Positions 32,642 to 45,276 of a stretch of DNA of 64,000 bases are shown piece after piece. The DNA comes from Nicotiana tabacum (lineage: Eukaryota; Streptophyta; Magnoliopsida; Solanales; Solanaceae). The notes beneath the pieces are model-generated. The model ran no database searches and was not told where the DNA came from. It saw only the letters and a program-made list of their open reading frames with translations. Positions within the stretch are counted from its first letter, which is position 1. Each line of letters opens with the position of its first letter. A program made the translations under genes and the position numbers. The stretch lies in the NCBI RefSeq assembly GCF_000715075.1, contig NC_134089.1, positions 68,616,697 to 68,680,696 of the forward strand, read 5' to 3'.

Positions 32642-35263
32642 ACATACGTTCGTCCTCGAACATGCCCAGAGTCATTCCAAAACCATCGAACCACTACATG
32701 AGCTCCTCATACATACACCTGGGGGTGATTCCCCATCATCCAACCTATGCAGAACTAACAATGCAACTTAACTAAATGTCTCATCTCCTCCTTAGTCCAT
32801 AACCTTAGAACAAGACCCAAACCTCAACATCCGAAATTCATTATAGGACCCGAATTCCACATCATCACACTGAACACACCCAAACAAGCTGAATCGAGCC
32901 AAAAATTTCAATCCAGAATACAATCACATGTTGTTCCACATAACTCACATACTCAAAGCAATAACCTCTGACCACCATAGCTGCTCAAATAACATCTTGG
33001 ATGCCGGCAATATACTTCACATTGAATACAACCTTGTTCCGCACTTCCACAACACTACCCATGATAAAGAGACATGCGGAAACTCATAGCCGCCCATGAA
33101 GTCAACAAATCACGAAGCTCTCTCGCCCGCCAAGGGCCATTACCCAAATCTTAGCAGAAACACCCTCTCACTTCCAAACACTCCCCACCCCCAATACCAT
33201 AACACTAATCTCAGGTCTAAGAACCTCATCTCAGCCAATACAAGCAATCCAACTAACAAATCATCACGGAACCACACAGATTCTTACACTACACAATTCT
33301 TACACCAAATGAGCAATAACTCAATTATGTAGCACAAATAAAGGAAAAAAAGTAGAAAAATTATCTAATAAGTACAACATGTGTGACAACAAAAGTATAG
33401 GTTTTTCATCGAATCGTCCCACAGAGGGAAGACACAACACCAAATAAACATAAGGAAAGGGTATCCCACATAACATCCGTTGCGGCGTGCAGCCCGCTCC
33501 CAAATACTCATCGAGCCAAAATGCTGGGGCTCACTGATCATATGAATACTGATATCAAATACAGCAGAGTGCACAAATAAAACTGTGGGAAAAAGTGAAT
33601 AGAAGTAATAAGACATAAAAGAAACAAGTACAACTGAGGTGCAATGAGCAAATTAACATCATGAAGGCTATCTCGCCTGCATCGCCATAAGGCCCGAAAG
33701 GAATCACAACATGCGTGGAGAATACAGCCTCACAGCTCATCACAACATAAGAGAGCAACGCATAACATAGGCCAGAGGCATAAATAATATCCATTCTTCC
33801 TGCTAACATAACCAAAATGGCAATCTCACAGGAGCACACAAACTTAACCTGATACAAGATACATATTCTCATTGAGCTTTCACATTGTCTCAACCAAATC
33901 TTGATCCTTCCCAATTAGATAAATATGCTTCAAAAGATCCACAACAACTTATCGATAATACATGTTATTAATTATCCCATTATCAACATTTCTTCACAAT
34001 CCGCAATCAAGAAATAGTCCACATGAGGGTATCTAGCTCCAAACCTCAGGAAATGCCAAAATTTCCATACCCAACTCAACTACGCAAATCAAATGGCTGA
34101 TATATCTCTCACACCCTATCATTTTACTGAAGCACCCATATAGGGTTTCTGGCCGCGTAACAAAACATGAACCTCAAAAGCCTCAAAACCCAGTAATCAC
34201 CATGCCACTAGCCATGCAACCCGCAAACCAAAACTCAAGGGTCTTTCCCAAACTGCCCGCTCTTCACATATGATAACCAACAATGCCAACACTCTATTAA
34301 TTTCTAATACCGATTCAGGAGAAAACCACAATGTACCACATATTCCTTATGCCCGTAGTAGACAGCCAACTCAAGCCGTTGGCAACTAGGCCATCAATAC
34401 CACACCTTCTAAACTCAACCGAGTCACACAAACATTCCAATCCAAGAGTGCTGCCACAAATTCCAGTAGAGAATTCCCTTTCAAAAGGACCAATTACTTC
34501 CATTGCCATGCTGACCCCTTCACTACTGAACTGACCCATTTCTTCGGATAGTCGATAAGCAATATCCCCCCTTAAAGCCCCAATATCATCCCTTGCATGA
34601 TTTTAGTCTTTTGTTATATACAAATTTTGGAAACCTTCTAATACCACTTATATACATACCTCAGGCCAAAACTAATATAAATCTGACTCTGCAATCTAAA
34701 CTCCACAAGTGGACTCCTCCACTTGGCGCGAAGCCATCGAAACAACGTCTGATGATCCGTAAAGCTAACATTCACGACTCACACAATGAAAATCACAAGG
34801 TACTCCAATACTACCAGCTATCCTCAATCAACCTCCACCTCGCGACCCTGCCACGATCTCGACGACTAGCCAATCAATTAAACCTTTCCAAGCTCGCACT
34901 CACCAACCAGATGCCAGAAACTGTTGCGTCTCCATATGAACAATTGAATAGCCTCTCAATACCTCTGTATCTTCAGTCTGGACAACACGTTGAGACAATG
35001 TCTGAGCTCCCTGACTCCTCCGTAGTCTATTTGTAGCATTCGAACCACTGGCGCATAGAGGTCACTGAGAGCGTAATATTATACACGAGTGGATGTAAAG
35101 GAACATAAGTTATACACTTCGAGCTGAATCAATGTTGCACGATAAGGAATGAAAGAAGTGGAATTTCCTAACAGTTCCGTAGCCTCTTAAAGATAAGTAC
35201 AGACGTCTCCATACCGATTCTCAAGACTCTACTAAACCTGCTTATGACTCGTAGCACATATAG
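32622..35263 (-). other. Non-coding interior of the LARD-like element
   Basis: No RT, integrase or protease motif is seen in any frame; open frames are short and of unlikely composition. On the minus strand, beside the 3' LTR, stands a purine-rich AAGTGGAGGAGGATATAA and upstream GTTCGAGGACGAACG, an inverted repeat found at the 3' end of coding gypsy relatives. At 33,482-33,500 a unit GGCGTGCAGCCCGCTCCCA resembles the LTR tandem repeat. Confidence 0.65.
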
Positions 35264-35282
35264 ACCTAGAGCTCTGATACCA
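35264..35282 (-). promoter_or_regulatory. Primer-binding site, initiator tRNA-Met
   Basis: The minus strand reads TGGTATCAGAGCTCTAGGT, three bases after the LTR terminus TGACA. TGGTATCAGAGC is the standard plant initiator-Met primer site, and it fixes element orientation. Confidence 0.9.
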
Positions 35283-35285
35283 ACT

Positions 35286-38200
35286 TGTCACGACGCAAAA
35301 ATCCCTCCGAAGGAGTCGTGATGGCACCTAGTCTCTAAACTAGGTAAGCCTAACGTTAACTAAGATAACATTTATATTTGCCAACGTTAATTTAAATAAC
35401 TCTTAACAATTTACAATTTCCAAAACCGGTGGTACAAGTCACAAGCCTTTCTAAGAGTAGTTATACAAAATAAATACATCACTGCTCCGAAACAAAAGGA
35501 ACAAATAAAAATAAATACAAATAAAGGTGACTCCGAGGCCTGCGAACGCTGTAGCAGGTTTACCTTAAGTCTCCACCGCAATGATCTATATAGCTACTAC
35601 TAATCAAATACCTAGATCTGTACACAAAAATGTACAGAAGTGCAGTATGATTACACCACAACGGTGCCCAGTAAGTATCAAGACTAACCTCGGTGGGGTA
35701 GTGACGAGGAATAGTCCAGACACCTACTGGTCAAATAAATTGAACAAGATTACATAATAAACTATCAACCTAGAAATGACATAGTAATATAAACAGCAGG
35801 GAAAGAACAAACTACAATCAGTAGAAACAATAAAGAGAAACACGGGTGGAAATGAAAGATAACCAAATAAATTAACACCAACATAGCTGGAACACAGACA
35901 AGTAAAAATGTGCTCAAACAAGGAAGACGATGTCAGCTCAATAAATCATATCGTTTCCGATGCACAATTTCCAGCCATTTCAAACTCGATGTCTCATATC
36001 ATAACCTCAATTACCAAACTTTTAGCACAACCCAACACCTTGTGCCCACATATTTCAATCCCACTTTACACAACAACGTTCTCATGTTACTCAGTTCATA
36101 GGGTCCATAACTAATGCAATTAAGATGTTCAAGGAGTCCGATTTACATAACATAAAGTAGAGTACAACTTCTAAACCAATTAGGAACATCAAGAAAAGAT
36201 GAAGTTATTTTTAAAAGTCATTTGAATAGAAAAAGTACCATTTTCAATTAAAGTATAAGATCGAATGAATTGTTACCTTTAACAAGGAATTTAATAAATT
36301 AACTTAGTACAAATTCCATTTTTAAGTAAAATAAAACCTCAGACGGTTTAAGAAAATTTAATTGAGTAACTAAATGAATTGAAGATGAAACAATTATTGA
36401 AATTTTAAAGTATTGAAAAATATGTATATAAATACGGCGAAGTATTGAAAACACGATGGGGTTCCTTCACAAAGGATCACAGCGGTAAAGGAATCTGAAC
36501 AGTTAAAACACTTGAATTGGTAACAACAAATAAGCATAGCAAACAGAAAGTACACGGTATCACCCTTCGTGCTTTTACCCTGGTTCTCACCATAAGAATC
36601 AGTATTCACTTTCATTCTTTCTTGTTGCAGGCATGCAACCCGATCCCATTTCAAATATTACCGTGGCGGCGTGCCACTTGATCCCATTTCATATATCACC
36701 ATGGCGACGTGCCACTCGATCCCATTTCATATATCTTGTTGCAGGCGTGAAACCTGCTCCCATTTTATATATCTTGTTGCAGGCGTACAACCCATTCCCA
36801 TTTCATATATATTGTTGCAGGCGTGCAACTTGCTCCCATTTTATATATCTTGTTGCAGGCGTGCAACCCACTCCCATTTCAAATATCACCGTGGCGGCAT
36901 GCCACCCGATCCCATTTACAAATCAACATCAATCATAAAAGAATCCCGAGAAGGGATCAAGAGTATAACAATAACATCCCGACAAGGGAACAATAATATA
37001 ACAACAATATCCCAGCAAGGGAAATAATATCATAAGTAATAACATCCCGGCAAGGGAATCATCAAGTACATAATAAGGGTCATGGAAAAACTAAGAAGCA
37101 CGATAACCTCAATAAAATAACAAATCATAATAAGCATATGATAACTACACCGGTAACCACAACAATTGGACATGTAACATATTTGCACGAAGTCATAGAG
37201 GAACTCACAATCAAAAAGTAACAAAACTATAAGGAAGGTAATCACTTCAATTAAGGCAATTAAGGGTTAAGGTTACACGTAAGAATTAGAGAAAAGCTAG
37301 CAACGTCATATGGAGTATATAGAGGCCATTTAAGAAACTAGGAAACCTAATCATAACGGGATACTTTCCACATAAGGACCTAAGATCCCTAGAGGCAAAT
37401 TTCCCACAAATAAGTCCGAGCACACACTCGTCACCTCGCATGCATGGACTACAATTAGCATAGAAGACTCAATTCCTAAGGAGAAGTCCCCCACACAAGG
37501 TTAGGTAAGATACTTACCTCGAAGACATTAAACCGATACTCTAAAATGCATTTCTCGGGTGAAAAAACCTCCGGACGGCTCATATCTAACAAAAAACGAC
37601 TTGAATATATCTACCAATGCAAGAGAAAACAATTCCAGTTAACAAAACTATGATTCCTATACAATTTGCAAAAAGTCAACTCCCTGGGCTCGCACCTCAA
37701 ATTCCGACAAAATTTATAAAAACAGAATACCCATTCCGATACGAGTTCACCCATACAAAACTTATCTAATTCCGATACCATTTGGTCATTCAAATTATCA
37801 TTTTACATTTTTGAAAGATTTCACAATTTTGCCCAAATTTTCCTTTAGATTTCCATGAATTTGATGTCAAATCTAAGACATAATCACAAAATATAGTTGG
37901 AAATTGATTAGAGATACTTACCCAATGATTTGGAGAAGTTTGGGTCTTTGAAAAATCGCCTATGGAGGTTTAGGGTTTGAGAAAATTGAAAAATGATGAA
38001 AATCCCGTAAAAAACCTCACTTAACAGGCCTCAGATGTCGCATTTGCGAATCCTTGCAAATTGTGCTGACAGAAGTCCCATTTGCGACCAAAAATTTGCA
38101 TTTGAGAACTGGGCATCACAAATGAGATGAAAAAGTTCGCATTTGCGAACACACCAGAAACCAGCAATTTTTCCGACACGTAAATGAGCATAACTTCCTC

Positions 38201-39018
38201 ATACGATGTCCAAATTCGATGATTCTTTTTCCTATGGCTCCATAATTTTGATACGGATCTAATGGTTCAAACAAAACTTAATTTAGATCTTATTTGCTCA
38301 ATGTGGTATCATTTTTGCTTGAAGAAACGACGATGAAGCATCCAAAAACAAGCGCAACATAGCCTAAACCTATCCGAAACTCACCTAAACCCTCGGGGAT
38401 CCAAATAAAACATGAACACAAGTCTAAAAACATCATAAGGACTTACTCGTGTGATCAAATCATCAAAATAACATCAAAAACTATTAATTTAACCTCAAAA
38501 CTCATGATTTTCTAACTTTCCAACCGGACTTCCAAATCATGTCAAATCAATTCCGATTCTCACCAAATTTCACGAATAGGACTTAAATATCATAACAAAC
38601 TTATACCGGACTCTAAAACCAAAAATACGGGCCCGATACCAACGAGTTCAAACATTAATTCATTTATTTATTTCCTTTAAAAACCAGCACAACAATTTTC
38701 TTCAAAAAATATTTTCTAAGGCTAGAGACCTCGGAATTCAATTCCAGGCATATGTCCAAGTTCCATATTTTACCGTGGACCTTCCGGGATCATCGGAATA
38801 CATATCTGGGTCCGTTTACCAAAAATATTGACCAAAGTCAACAAAAAACTAAATTTTAACACTAGAAGTTACTATATTATTTATATTTTCACATAAAAGC
38901 TTTCCGGTTTATCGCCCCGACTGTGCACGCGAGTCGATACACATAATATGAAGCTGTTTGTTACCTCAAATTGCCGAACCGGACGCAATTGCTCAAAACG
39001 ATCAGTTAGGTCGTTACA
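35286..39018 (-). repeat. 5' LTR of the LARD-like element, 3,733 bp
   Basis: On the minus strand it runs from TGTAACGACC (39,018) to GTCGTGACA (35,286). It includes the hairpin tandem array at 36,628-37,060 and an intact segment at 38,105-38,341 that is absent from the LINE-split copy. On the minus strand it also holds short GCGAA-rich motifs (GTTCGCAAATGCGAAC at about 38,133-38,148). Confidence 0.88.
36628..37060 (-). repeat. Hairpin-forming tandem repeats in the LARD LTR, right copy
   Basis: Same layout as 26,340-26,760: units with TTGCAGGCGTGCAA or GTGGCGGCGTGCCAC and CCCATTTCATATAT, then CATCCCG(G/A)CAAGGGAA units. The number and kind of units differ between the two LTRs. Confidence 0.85.
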
Positions 39019-40489
39019 TGGAAAAAAATGACATGGCACTCTACATGGAATTTTTTATTATTTAACCAAGTAACACCCACAAAACATTAAAACTCTGCTC
39101 ATACACCCAACCCGACCCCACCCGCTGAATAAAAACCCACTCACTTAATAAAATAAACACTAAAGACTATGTTTGCAAAGTCTTAAAGAAGTCTAGGAAG
39201 TGAACTATCAAGTTTCCTTTTTGTTTCTGTGCAAACTACTAATGTGACACAATTTATAAACTTGTGGTCTTATGACCTTAACTCACTAGTTTGTCTCCAT
39301 GTGTTGCTTTGTAAGCAATATTTTTTGTTAAGTGGCGTTGCTTATTTATGCGACATTTGTTCTCCCATTTGATAACGTGTGTAATTTTACATTAAAAGTA
39401 ATTGCTTAATGAGAGCAGTTGTCTAAATTTCTAGTATATCATAATCGATTCCAATGTTAGCCCTCAAGTTTTTCAATACTTAATACTGATCCCATGGCTA
39501 CGTTTTCTCCTAACAAGACGAGGAACAATATTAGCCCTCAAGTTTCTCAAGCCGATTACACCCCCTCCAAGTAATTTTATGTTCTTTTGATGAATTTGTT
39601 TTAACTTTTAAAGTTACTAAATTTGTGTAAAATTACTATAGAAGTTGATGCACCTTCCAATTCCATATTGAAAAGCTCAATTTTGGACTAAAGTGAAACC
39701 ATGGAGAAGAAGAGAGTAGCGTGAAATAATGGTCAGAGGGTTTGGTTAGTCTTTAGTGTTTATTTGTGGGTGGGTTTTTATTCAGCGAGTCGGGTCGGGT
39801 TGGGCGTGTGACAACCCGACCGGTCGTCTTAAGAATTAATACCCTGATCCCCTATTAACTGCTTTTCCCAAGTTTATCTGCTATTTCAATTTGCCGGGAT
39901 GTTGATTTTGAGTTTCAGAGAGTTTTGGGACACCTAGTCCCTAAATGAGAGCTTAAGTGTTGGAAAGTTGACCGTAGTCGGAACAGTGTGAAGATGACCT
40001 CAGAATAGAAATCTGATGGTTTCGTTAGCTCCATTAGGTGATTTTGGGATTAGGAGCGTGTTCGGATTGTGTTTTGGAAGTCTGTAGCTAATTTAGGCTT
40101 GAAACGCCGAAAGTTGAATTTTTGAAGTTTCCGGTTCGATAGTAAAATTTTGATCCGAGCTTCGGAATGGAATTACGAGAGTTGCAGTAGTTCTATTATG
40201 TCATTTTGGATGTGCGTACAAAATTTCAGGTCATTCGAAGGTGATTTGGTTAGGTTTTTGATCAAAAGCGTAATTCAGAAGATTTTGGAAAACTTAGGCT
40301 TGAATCCGATGTGTTTTGATTGATTTGATGTTGTTTGAGGTTTTTTAAAGATTGGTACAAGTTTGAATAAGGTTTTAGGATATGTTGATGCCTTTGGTTG
40401 AGGTCCCGGGGGCCTCGGGTGTTTTTCGAATGCTCAACAGATCATTTTTAGTTGTTAAAAAGTTGCAGAATTGCAGGTTCAGCTGTTGC

Positions 40490-40820
40490 AGATATTTACT
40501 CTTCGTGTTCGCGAAGAGTCAGTGGAGGTTAGTGAAATTTTAGCCTTTGCGTTCGCGAGGAAGGCTCCGCATTCGTGAAGGGCTGGATACTTGTAAACCG
40601 TGTTCCCGATTGGGCTTTGCGTTCGTGTAGGAGGAAAATTGGCCCAGTAGAATTTACGAAACGCGTTCGTGATGAGAGGAACACGTTCGCGAAGGCTTGT
40701 CTAGGTAAATCATCGTGTTCGCGAGGGCCTTGTCGTGTTCACGTAAGAGGACTTTTGGTCAACATCATTTTTTTGCTTCGCGAACGCGAGGCCTTGACCG
40801 CGTTCGCGAAGAAGGAAATA
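40490..40820 (+). repeat. Cluster of TTCGCGAA-type palindromes in LTR 1
   Basis: At least six occurrences of (G/A)TTCGCGA(A/G), several extended to TTCGCGAACGCGA. Similar clusters occur in solo LTR 3 (49,070-49,370) and more weakly in LTR 2 (46,110-46,370). Confidence 0.75.
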
Positions 40821-41684
40821 AATGCCTGGGCAAAATATTTTAAAAGGTTTATTTCACGAATTTTAGCCTATGTTCCTCCATTGTTAGGCGATTTTGAAAC
40901 TTTTTGAAGTAGATTGAAGAGGAATTCAAGAGGGATCACTTGGAGGTAACATTTTTGACTTCATAACACGTTTTTATGTTATTAAGGACCTAATTACTGG
41001 TGAAACATTTGGGAAAAATGAGTAGTTAGGGTTTGAGTTTAAGAGACCTTTAAATGAGGATTTGAGAGGTCGTTTGAACTCCGATTTCAGTATTCTTATT
41101 ATGTATAGACTCGTGAGAGTACGAGGTTTCTGAAAATGTAAATTTCGCCCGATTACTGAGACGTGGGACCGAGGGGCATTTTGTTCATTCTACATAATTT
41201 TGCGTATTAGCTTAGAATTTAATTGTAGAATCAGTTACTTGAAGTGTTATTTACATTATGCGATTGAATTGAATAGATTTGGGCCATTTGGAGTCGAGCA
41301 CTCGTGGCCAAGACGTGGTGTTGGGTTGATTTTGAGCCGGTTCGAGGTAAGTGGCTTGTCTAACCTTGTGTGGGGGACCTTCTCCTTAAGACCAATATAT
41401 TTGGTAATTGAAATGCCTTTTATGTGAGGTGATGAATGCGTACTTGTGCTAATTATTGGAAATCCAGTTTTCTTTAAGTGCTTACTAGTATGTTTCCTTT
41501 TATATTTCTATTACTTGCACTATTAAGCCTGTTGTTAACTTAGGAAAGCATGTATAAGTGACTTAATTGCTTCTTTTGATTTAATCGCCTTACTTGAATT
41601 CTGTGCAGCAAGCTAGGCTAGAATCACTTATTGCCTTAATATGAATTTTGCTATTTCTGTTTATCCTCCTGCTGCTGATGTGTA

Positions 41685-42062
41685 TTTATTTTGGGACTAC
41701 GGATGTAGGATTCCGGTAGCTCCCCCTTGTCTGTTTACTTTGGGACTACGAGTTAGATTCCCGGTAGATCCCCCTCCACATTTACTTTGGGACTACGGGT
41801 TAGATTCTCGGTAGATCCCCTTGTACAGTTATATGGAATTACGAGAATGCACCCGGTAGATTCCCCCAGTACCGGCTATTTACATTTGGGACTACGGAAC
41901 GGGATTCTGGTAGATCCCCGTGCACTATGAGTTGGACTACGAGAAGGGATCCCAGGAGATCCTTCGGACATATATATGATGGACTACGGGACGGTATCCC
42001 GGGAGATTCACTGGATATGTAAAGATGGGACTACGGGACGGTATCTTGAAAGATCCTCGATT
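41685..42062 (+). repeat. Eight hairpin units of 41-52 bp in LTR 1
   Basis: Each unit carries GGGACTACGGG ... ATTCCCGGTAGATCCCC, or a diverged form, so the GGGA and TCCC parts can pair. Units are strongly diverged from one another, unlike the Tat array. Confidence 0.8.
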
Positions 42063-42830
42063 GTTACTATTGGTGCTGAGCTGTATTTCCTTTCCATGTT
42101 TACCGTGTTCTGTATAATTATTGCTATTCTGTATATCCTATGTTATTTTACTGATGTACTTATTTATACTGTTCTGTCCTATACTGTTGGCCTTTATAGT
42201 TGTTTAACCTCAGAAGGGCCCTGACCTTCCTCGTCACTACCCAACCGAGGTTAGGCTTGGCACTTATTGAGTACCGCTGTGGTGTACTCATGCCCCTTCT
42301 GCGCATGTTTTTCATGTGCAGACCCAGGTACCGCTGATCAGGCCTACTATCCTTGAGGGAGGCGACTGCTCTAGAGACTTCGAGGTACATCTGCCGCATC
42401 CGCAGATCGAGAAGTCCCTTTCTATTCCTGCTTTTAGTATTTAGCCCTTCTGTACTTCCTGTTCTTATTAGACAAATTTCGGAGTTAGAGCTATGTAGTA
42501 TTTCCTTTTCTTAGCTTGTGATTCGTGGGTTTTCGGGTCTTGGATTTAGATATTGGTTTTGAGATCTATATAAATATGGTGTATGCCGAGCGGCACATTT
42601 AACACTGTTATTGCCTTACTTCTATTTTTAAATTGTTTTACTTCCGCAAGTTTTGGTTATCTTCCGCAAGTTTTGGCTTACCTAGTCGTAGAGACTAGGT
42701 GCTGTCACAATGGTTCACGGAGGGCGAACCGGGGTCGTGAAATGTGGGCAGAGTTTTAATGTTTTGTTTGGGTGTTACTTGGTAAAAAAATAAAAAATTC
42801 CATGTAGATTGCCATGTCATTTTTTTCCAC

Positions 42831-44700
42831 CAGAAAATTTAATATTTCCAGTTGAGTGACAATCTGTGTGCATTAGGAAAAGTTGAGTGATTTTCCTGTT
42901 ACAAACTAAAGTTAAGTGACTTTGTTCCATCAATTTGCAAAGTTCAGTGATTATCTGAGTAATGAACTCGGAGGAGGGTAGATGAAACATTTAAAGAAAG
43001 CGAAGGGGGGGGGGGAGACAAGAGTGGGAGGGGTTACTTTTCCTTTTTTTTAAATTGTTAAAGGAAATAGAAAAAAGGAAAAAAAGGAAAAAACTTAAAA
43101 ATTAGACATGTGGATTTTTTATAATGCTTTTGACATAAAATTCTTTTTGCATTCACACGCCTATTTTATGTAACTAGAACACGCGTATGCCACCTAGTTA
43201 AGTAGTACTATATAATAGATATACTTTTGAAAGGTTTAGGTATGTAAAATTATTTCCGTAGTTAATTGGTGTGTAACAGAAAGTTGAATATAAGTCAGGT
43301 GGCATTTTATATATTTTGGCTACAAATAACATACAACTTATTAATATAATATTGTTCTTCATCTCCTAGTTTCAATTCAAAACTCAATTCTTAAATACCT
43401 AACCCAAATAAATAATAATTTTACAAATCAATTCTTAAATTCAAAACTTCGAAGTTTTTTAATAGCTGTCAAATGGAGTTGAAGCTCTTAACTAATTAAA
43501 GCATAAGAACTTACTCAGTCCTTCACTCTGTTAGCATAAGAACTACGCCTTTGATCCTTAACAACTCCGATTTTCTTTCTTCTTGCATTTAACTCCCTGC
43601 CAATTTCAGAATCCCCAATTCTAATAGTGTATTCAGTTCTAATGGTAGAATTAGTGTATTCAGTTTTGGTTGAAGAGGGTTGAATTTGGGAGAGAAAGAA
43701 GAGGAAGACAAAATGAGAAAGATTGGAGCTTAACACATTACTTTATATGCAATTGGTAATTATATATAGGATAAGTTATAAATAAGGAACCTCTATAAAA
43801 GTGTGAATATGTTTATAATAATTCAATATATTTATGTAAAAATTTCAAATGTAATAGAGCTCTAGCCAGTTTTTTTTATTGATTTGGTCTGCAAAAAATA
43901 TACGGTTAAAGTAAATAGTTAATGCATCTTAAGAAGAATTAATAAGAAATACATAAATGGTACTTTATTATTTTGATTAAAACTTCTTTTTGTCTAGAAT
44001 GGGGTTCCAGCCAATTTTTTTAAAATTAAATTTGGCCTGAAAAAGAAAAAATACACAATAGATAGAAATAGCCATTACATCTATGGAAGAAATTAAATAA
44101 TATAAAGTTGAGATAAAATGTGCATTGTATATTAAGGTGAAGCAAGAATAAATATACAATTTGAATAGATGAATCATTATATATGACTATGTGACAATTA
44201 ACTCAAATACCTCACTTTAAAGCTGATTTTTCAATTTTTCTACACTCCTACGCGCCTAGAAAAGTATATACTCACGCTTTTTGCCACATAAATTTTTAGG
44301 GAGGTAACAACCGTCAAATAACCAAGTCTAGAGGCTAACTAAGACTATGCATAGTTTAAAGAGCGAACTATAATCTGAACCAAGTTTAAAGACTAGGTAT
44401 TCTACCTTTTTGTTTTGGTTTAGAGTTACCTTCCTGGACAAAGGCTGCATATGCTTTAAGGAAAGTTTTTCTTATTGATAGTTGAAAGCTAGAGATCACA
44501 AAGTCCGGAGACACCTTTGCATTGTTTTAATGGGTCTTTTCAAATATGTCTTTGCATGATATGAGTCTTTCCACAAATTTTGGTTGATGACCTCCATATG
44601 AGTTGGCTGGGTGCTTGAAAGTATTTCTTCCTTTTGGAGCCCAAGGGTAATTAAAAATATTTCAAAACAATTTAACTTTTGAAATGGTGTCAAGAGGAAA
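42831..44700. other. AT-rich spacer without a gene
   Basis: It contains a G11 run at 43,005, a purine-rich stretch at 43,070-43,100 and many AT-rich motifs. Two copies of a roughly 146-bp motif start near 43,863 and 44,008 (CCAGTTTTTTTTATT / CCAATTTTTTTAAAA ... CATCTT/CATCTA). Related sequence occurs at 24,270-24,345 and about 24,640. No coding sequence is supported. Confidence 0.5.
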
Positions 44701-45276
44701 TAATAATATAACTAGGAGACTATCACCAACCTAAATCCCATTTAGTCAAGCTAACACTTAATCCAATTCCACTAGGTAAGGCAACTAATAATATCGTCAT
44801 CCAACTAATAATTATTAATAATTATGATATAAAAGTACAAAAATTAATACAACTATTTCCTAAGAACTGGTGGTACAAGTCATGAACAATTAAGATTTAA
44901 ATTACAGTGTTGGCGAGAAGAAATACATTATCTGTTTCAAAGTTACATAAACATAGATACAAGTCTATACCATGCACTAGATTATATTAGACATTCGGAA
45001 CGTTGAAACCTTCAATACTCATCCTCGAACTCCGCAACCGCTTAGCTCCAAAATCTACACGCAAGGTGCAGAAGTGTAGTATCAGTACAACCAACTTCAT
45101 CCACTCATGAAGTATCTTGACTAACCTTAAAGAAGTAGTGGCGAGGTTTTTAAGTAAAAAGATACTCACTAATATAACATGTGAAGTTAATAAGCAATAG
45201 AGATAACAAGATAGATAACAAAAATAATACGAGAAATAGTAAAAAAATTAATTAAAAGAAATAATGATCATATTTC
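44700..45276 (-). repeat. LTR fragment related to the LARD LTR end
   Basis: Motifs GGTGGTACAAGTCA, GCAGAAGTGTAGTAT and TTGACTAACCT...AGTAGTGGCGAGG appear in the same order as in the LARD LTR (25,137-25,440 and 35,430-35,720). Similarity is partial, so this is a different, diverged gypsy LTR family member. It is cut at the right by the start of the next element. Confidence 0.6.

Larger units (their letters stand above)
25031..39018 (-). mobile_element. LARD-like non-autonomous LTR retrotransposon, minus strand
   Basis: Two long direct repeats, 25,031-32,621 (with an inserted LINE) and 35,286-39,018, flank 2.66 kb. On the minus strand the right repeat starts TGTAACGACCTAAC and ends GCGTCGTGACA, followed by a primer site for initiator tRNA-Met. 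The other repeat is preceded by a purine-rich tract. The interior lacks any protease, RT or integrase frame. Large LTRs with a non-coding interior match the LARD class. Over about 275 bp (25,624-25,900 against 35,908-36,183) I count 12 differences, about 4.4%. The outer about 30 bp of the left LTR end are missing. Confidence 0.85.
39807..42742 (+). repeat. Solo LTR of a Ty3/gypsy family (LTR 1), about 2.94 kb
   Basis: It starts TGTGACAACCCGACCGG and ends GGGGTCGTGAAA, where ...GTGACA is expected, so the last base pair set looks mutated. No internal region, primer site or polypurine tract adjoins it. It interrupts the right arm of the TIR element. The arm sequences on both sides join without a repeated base, so no 5-bp target duplication is visible. 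Confidence 0.75.
39019..42830. mobile_element. Element with about 150-bp terminal inverted repeats, split by a solo LTR
   Basis: The left arm 39,019-39,172 (TGGAAAAAAATGACATGGCA ... AACACTAAAGACTA) is the inverse of 39,735-39,806 joined to 42,743-42,830. Without the inserted LTR the element is about 0.88 kb. Long TIRs and a small interior fit a Mutator-like (MULE/Pack-MULE) or MITE-type element. Its left end abuts the LARD LTR exactly, so LARD inserted into the left TIR. Inside, ATGGCTACGTTTTCTCC near 39,494 opens a short exon-like frame. No transposase. Confidence 0.7.

Noticed and set aside
33321..34539. Minus-strand frames in the LARD interior as possible gag
   Set aside because: Cys/Phe/Leu-rich composition, no zinc knuckle, protease or RT motif, and short length.
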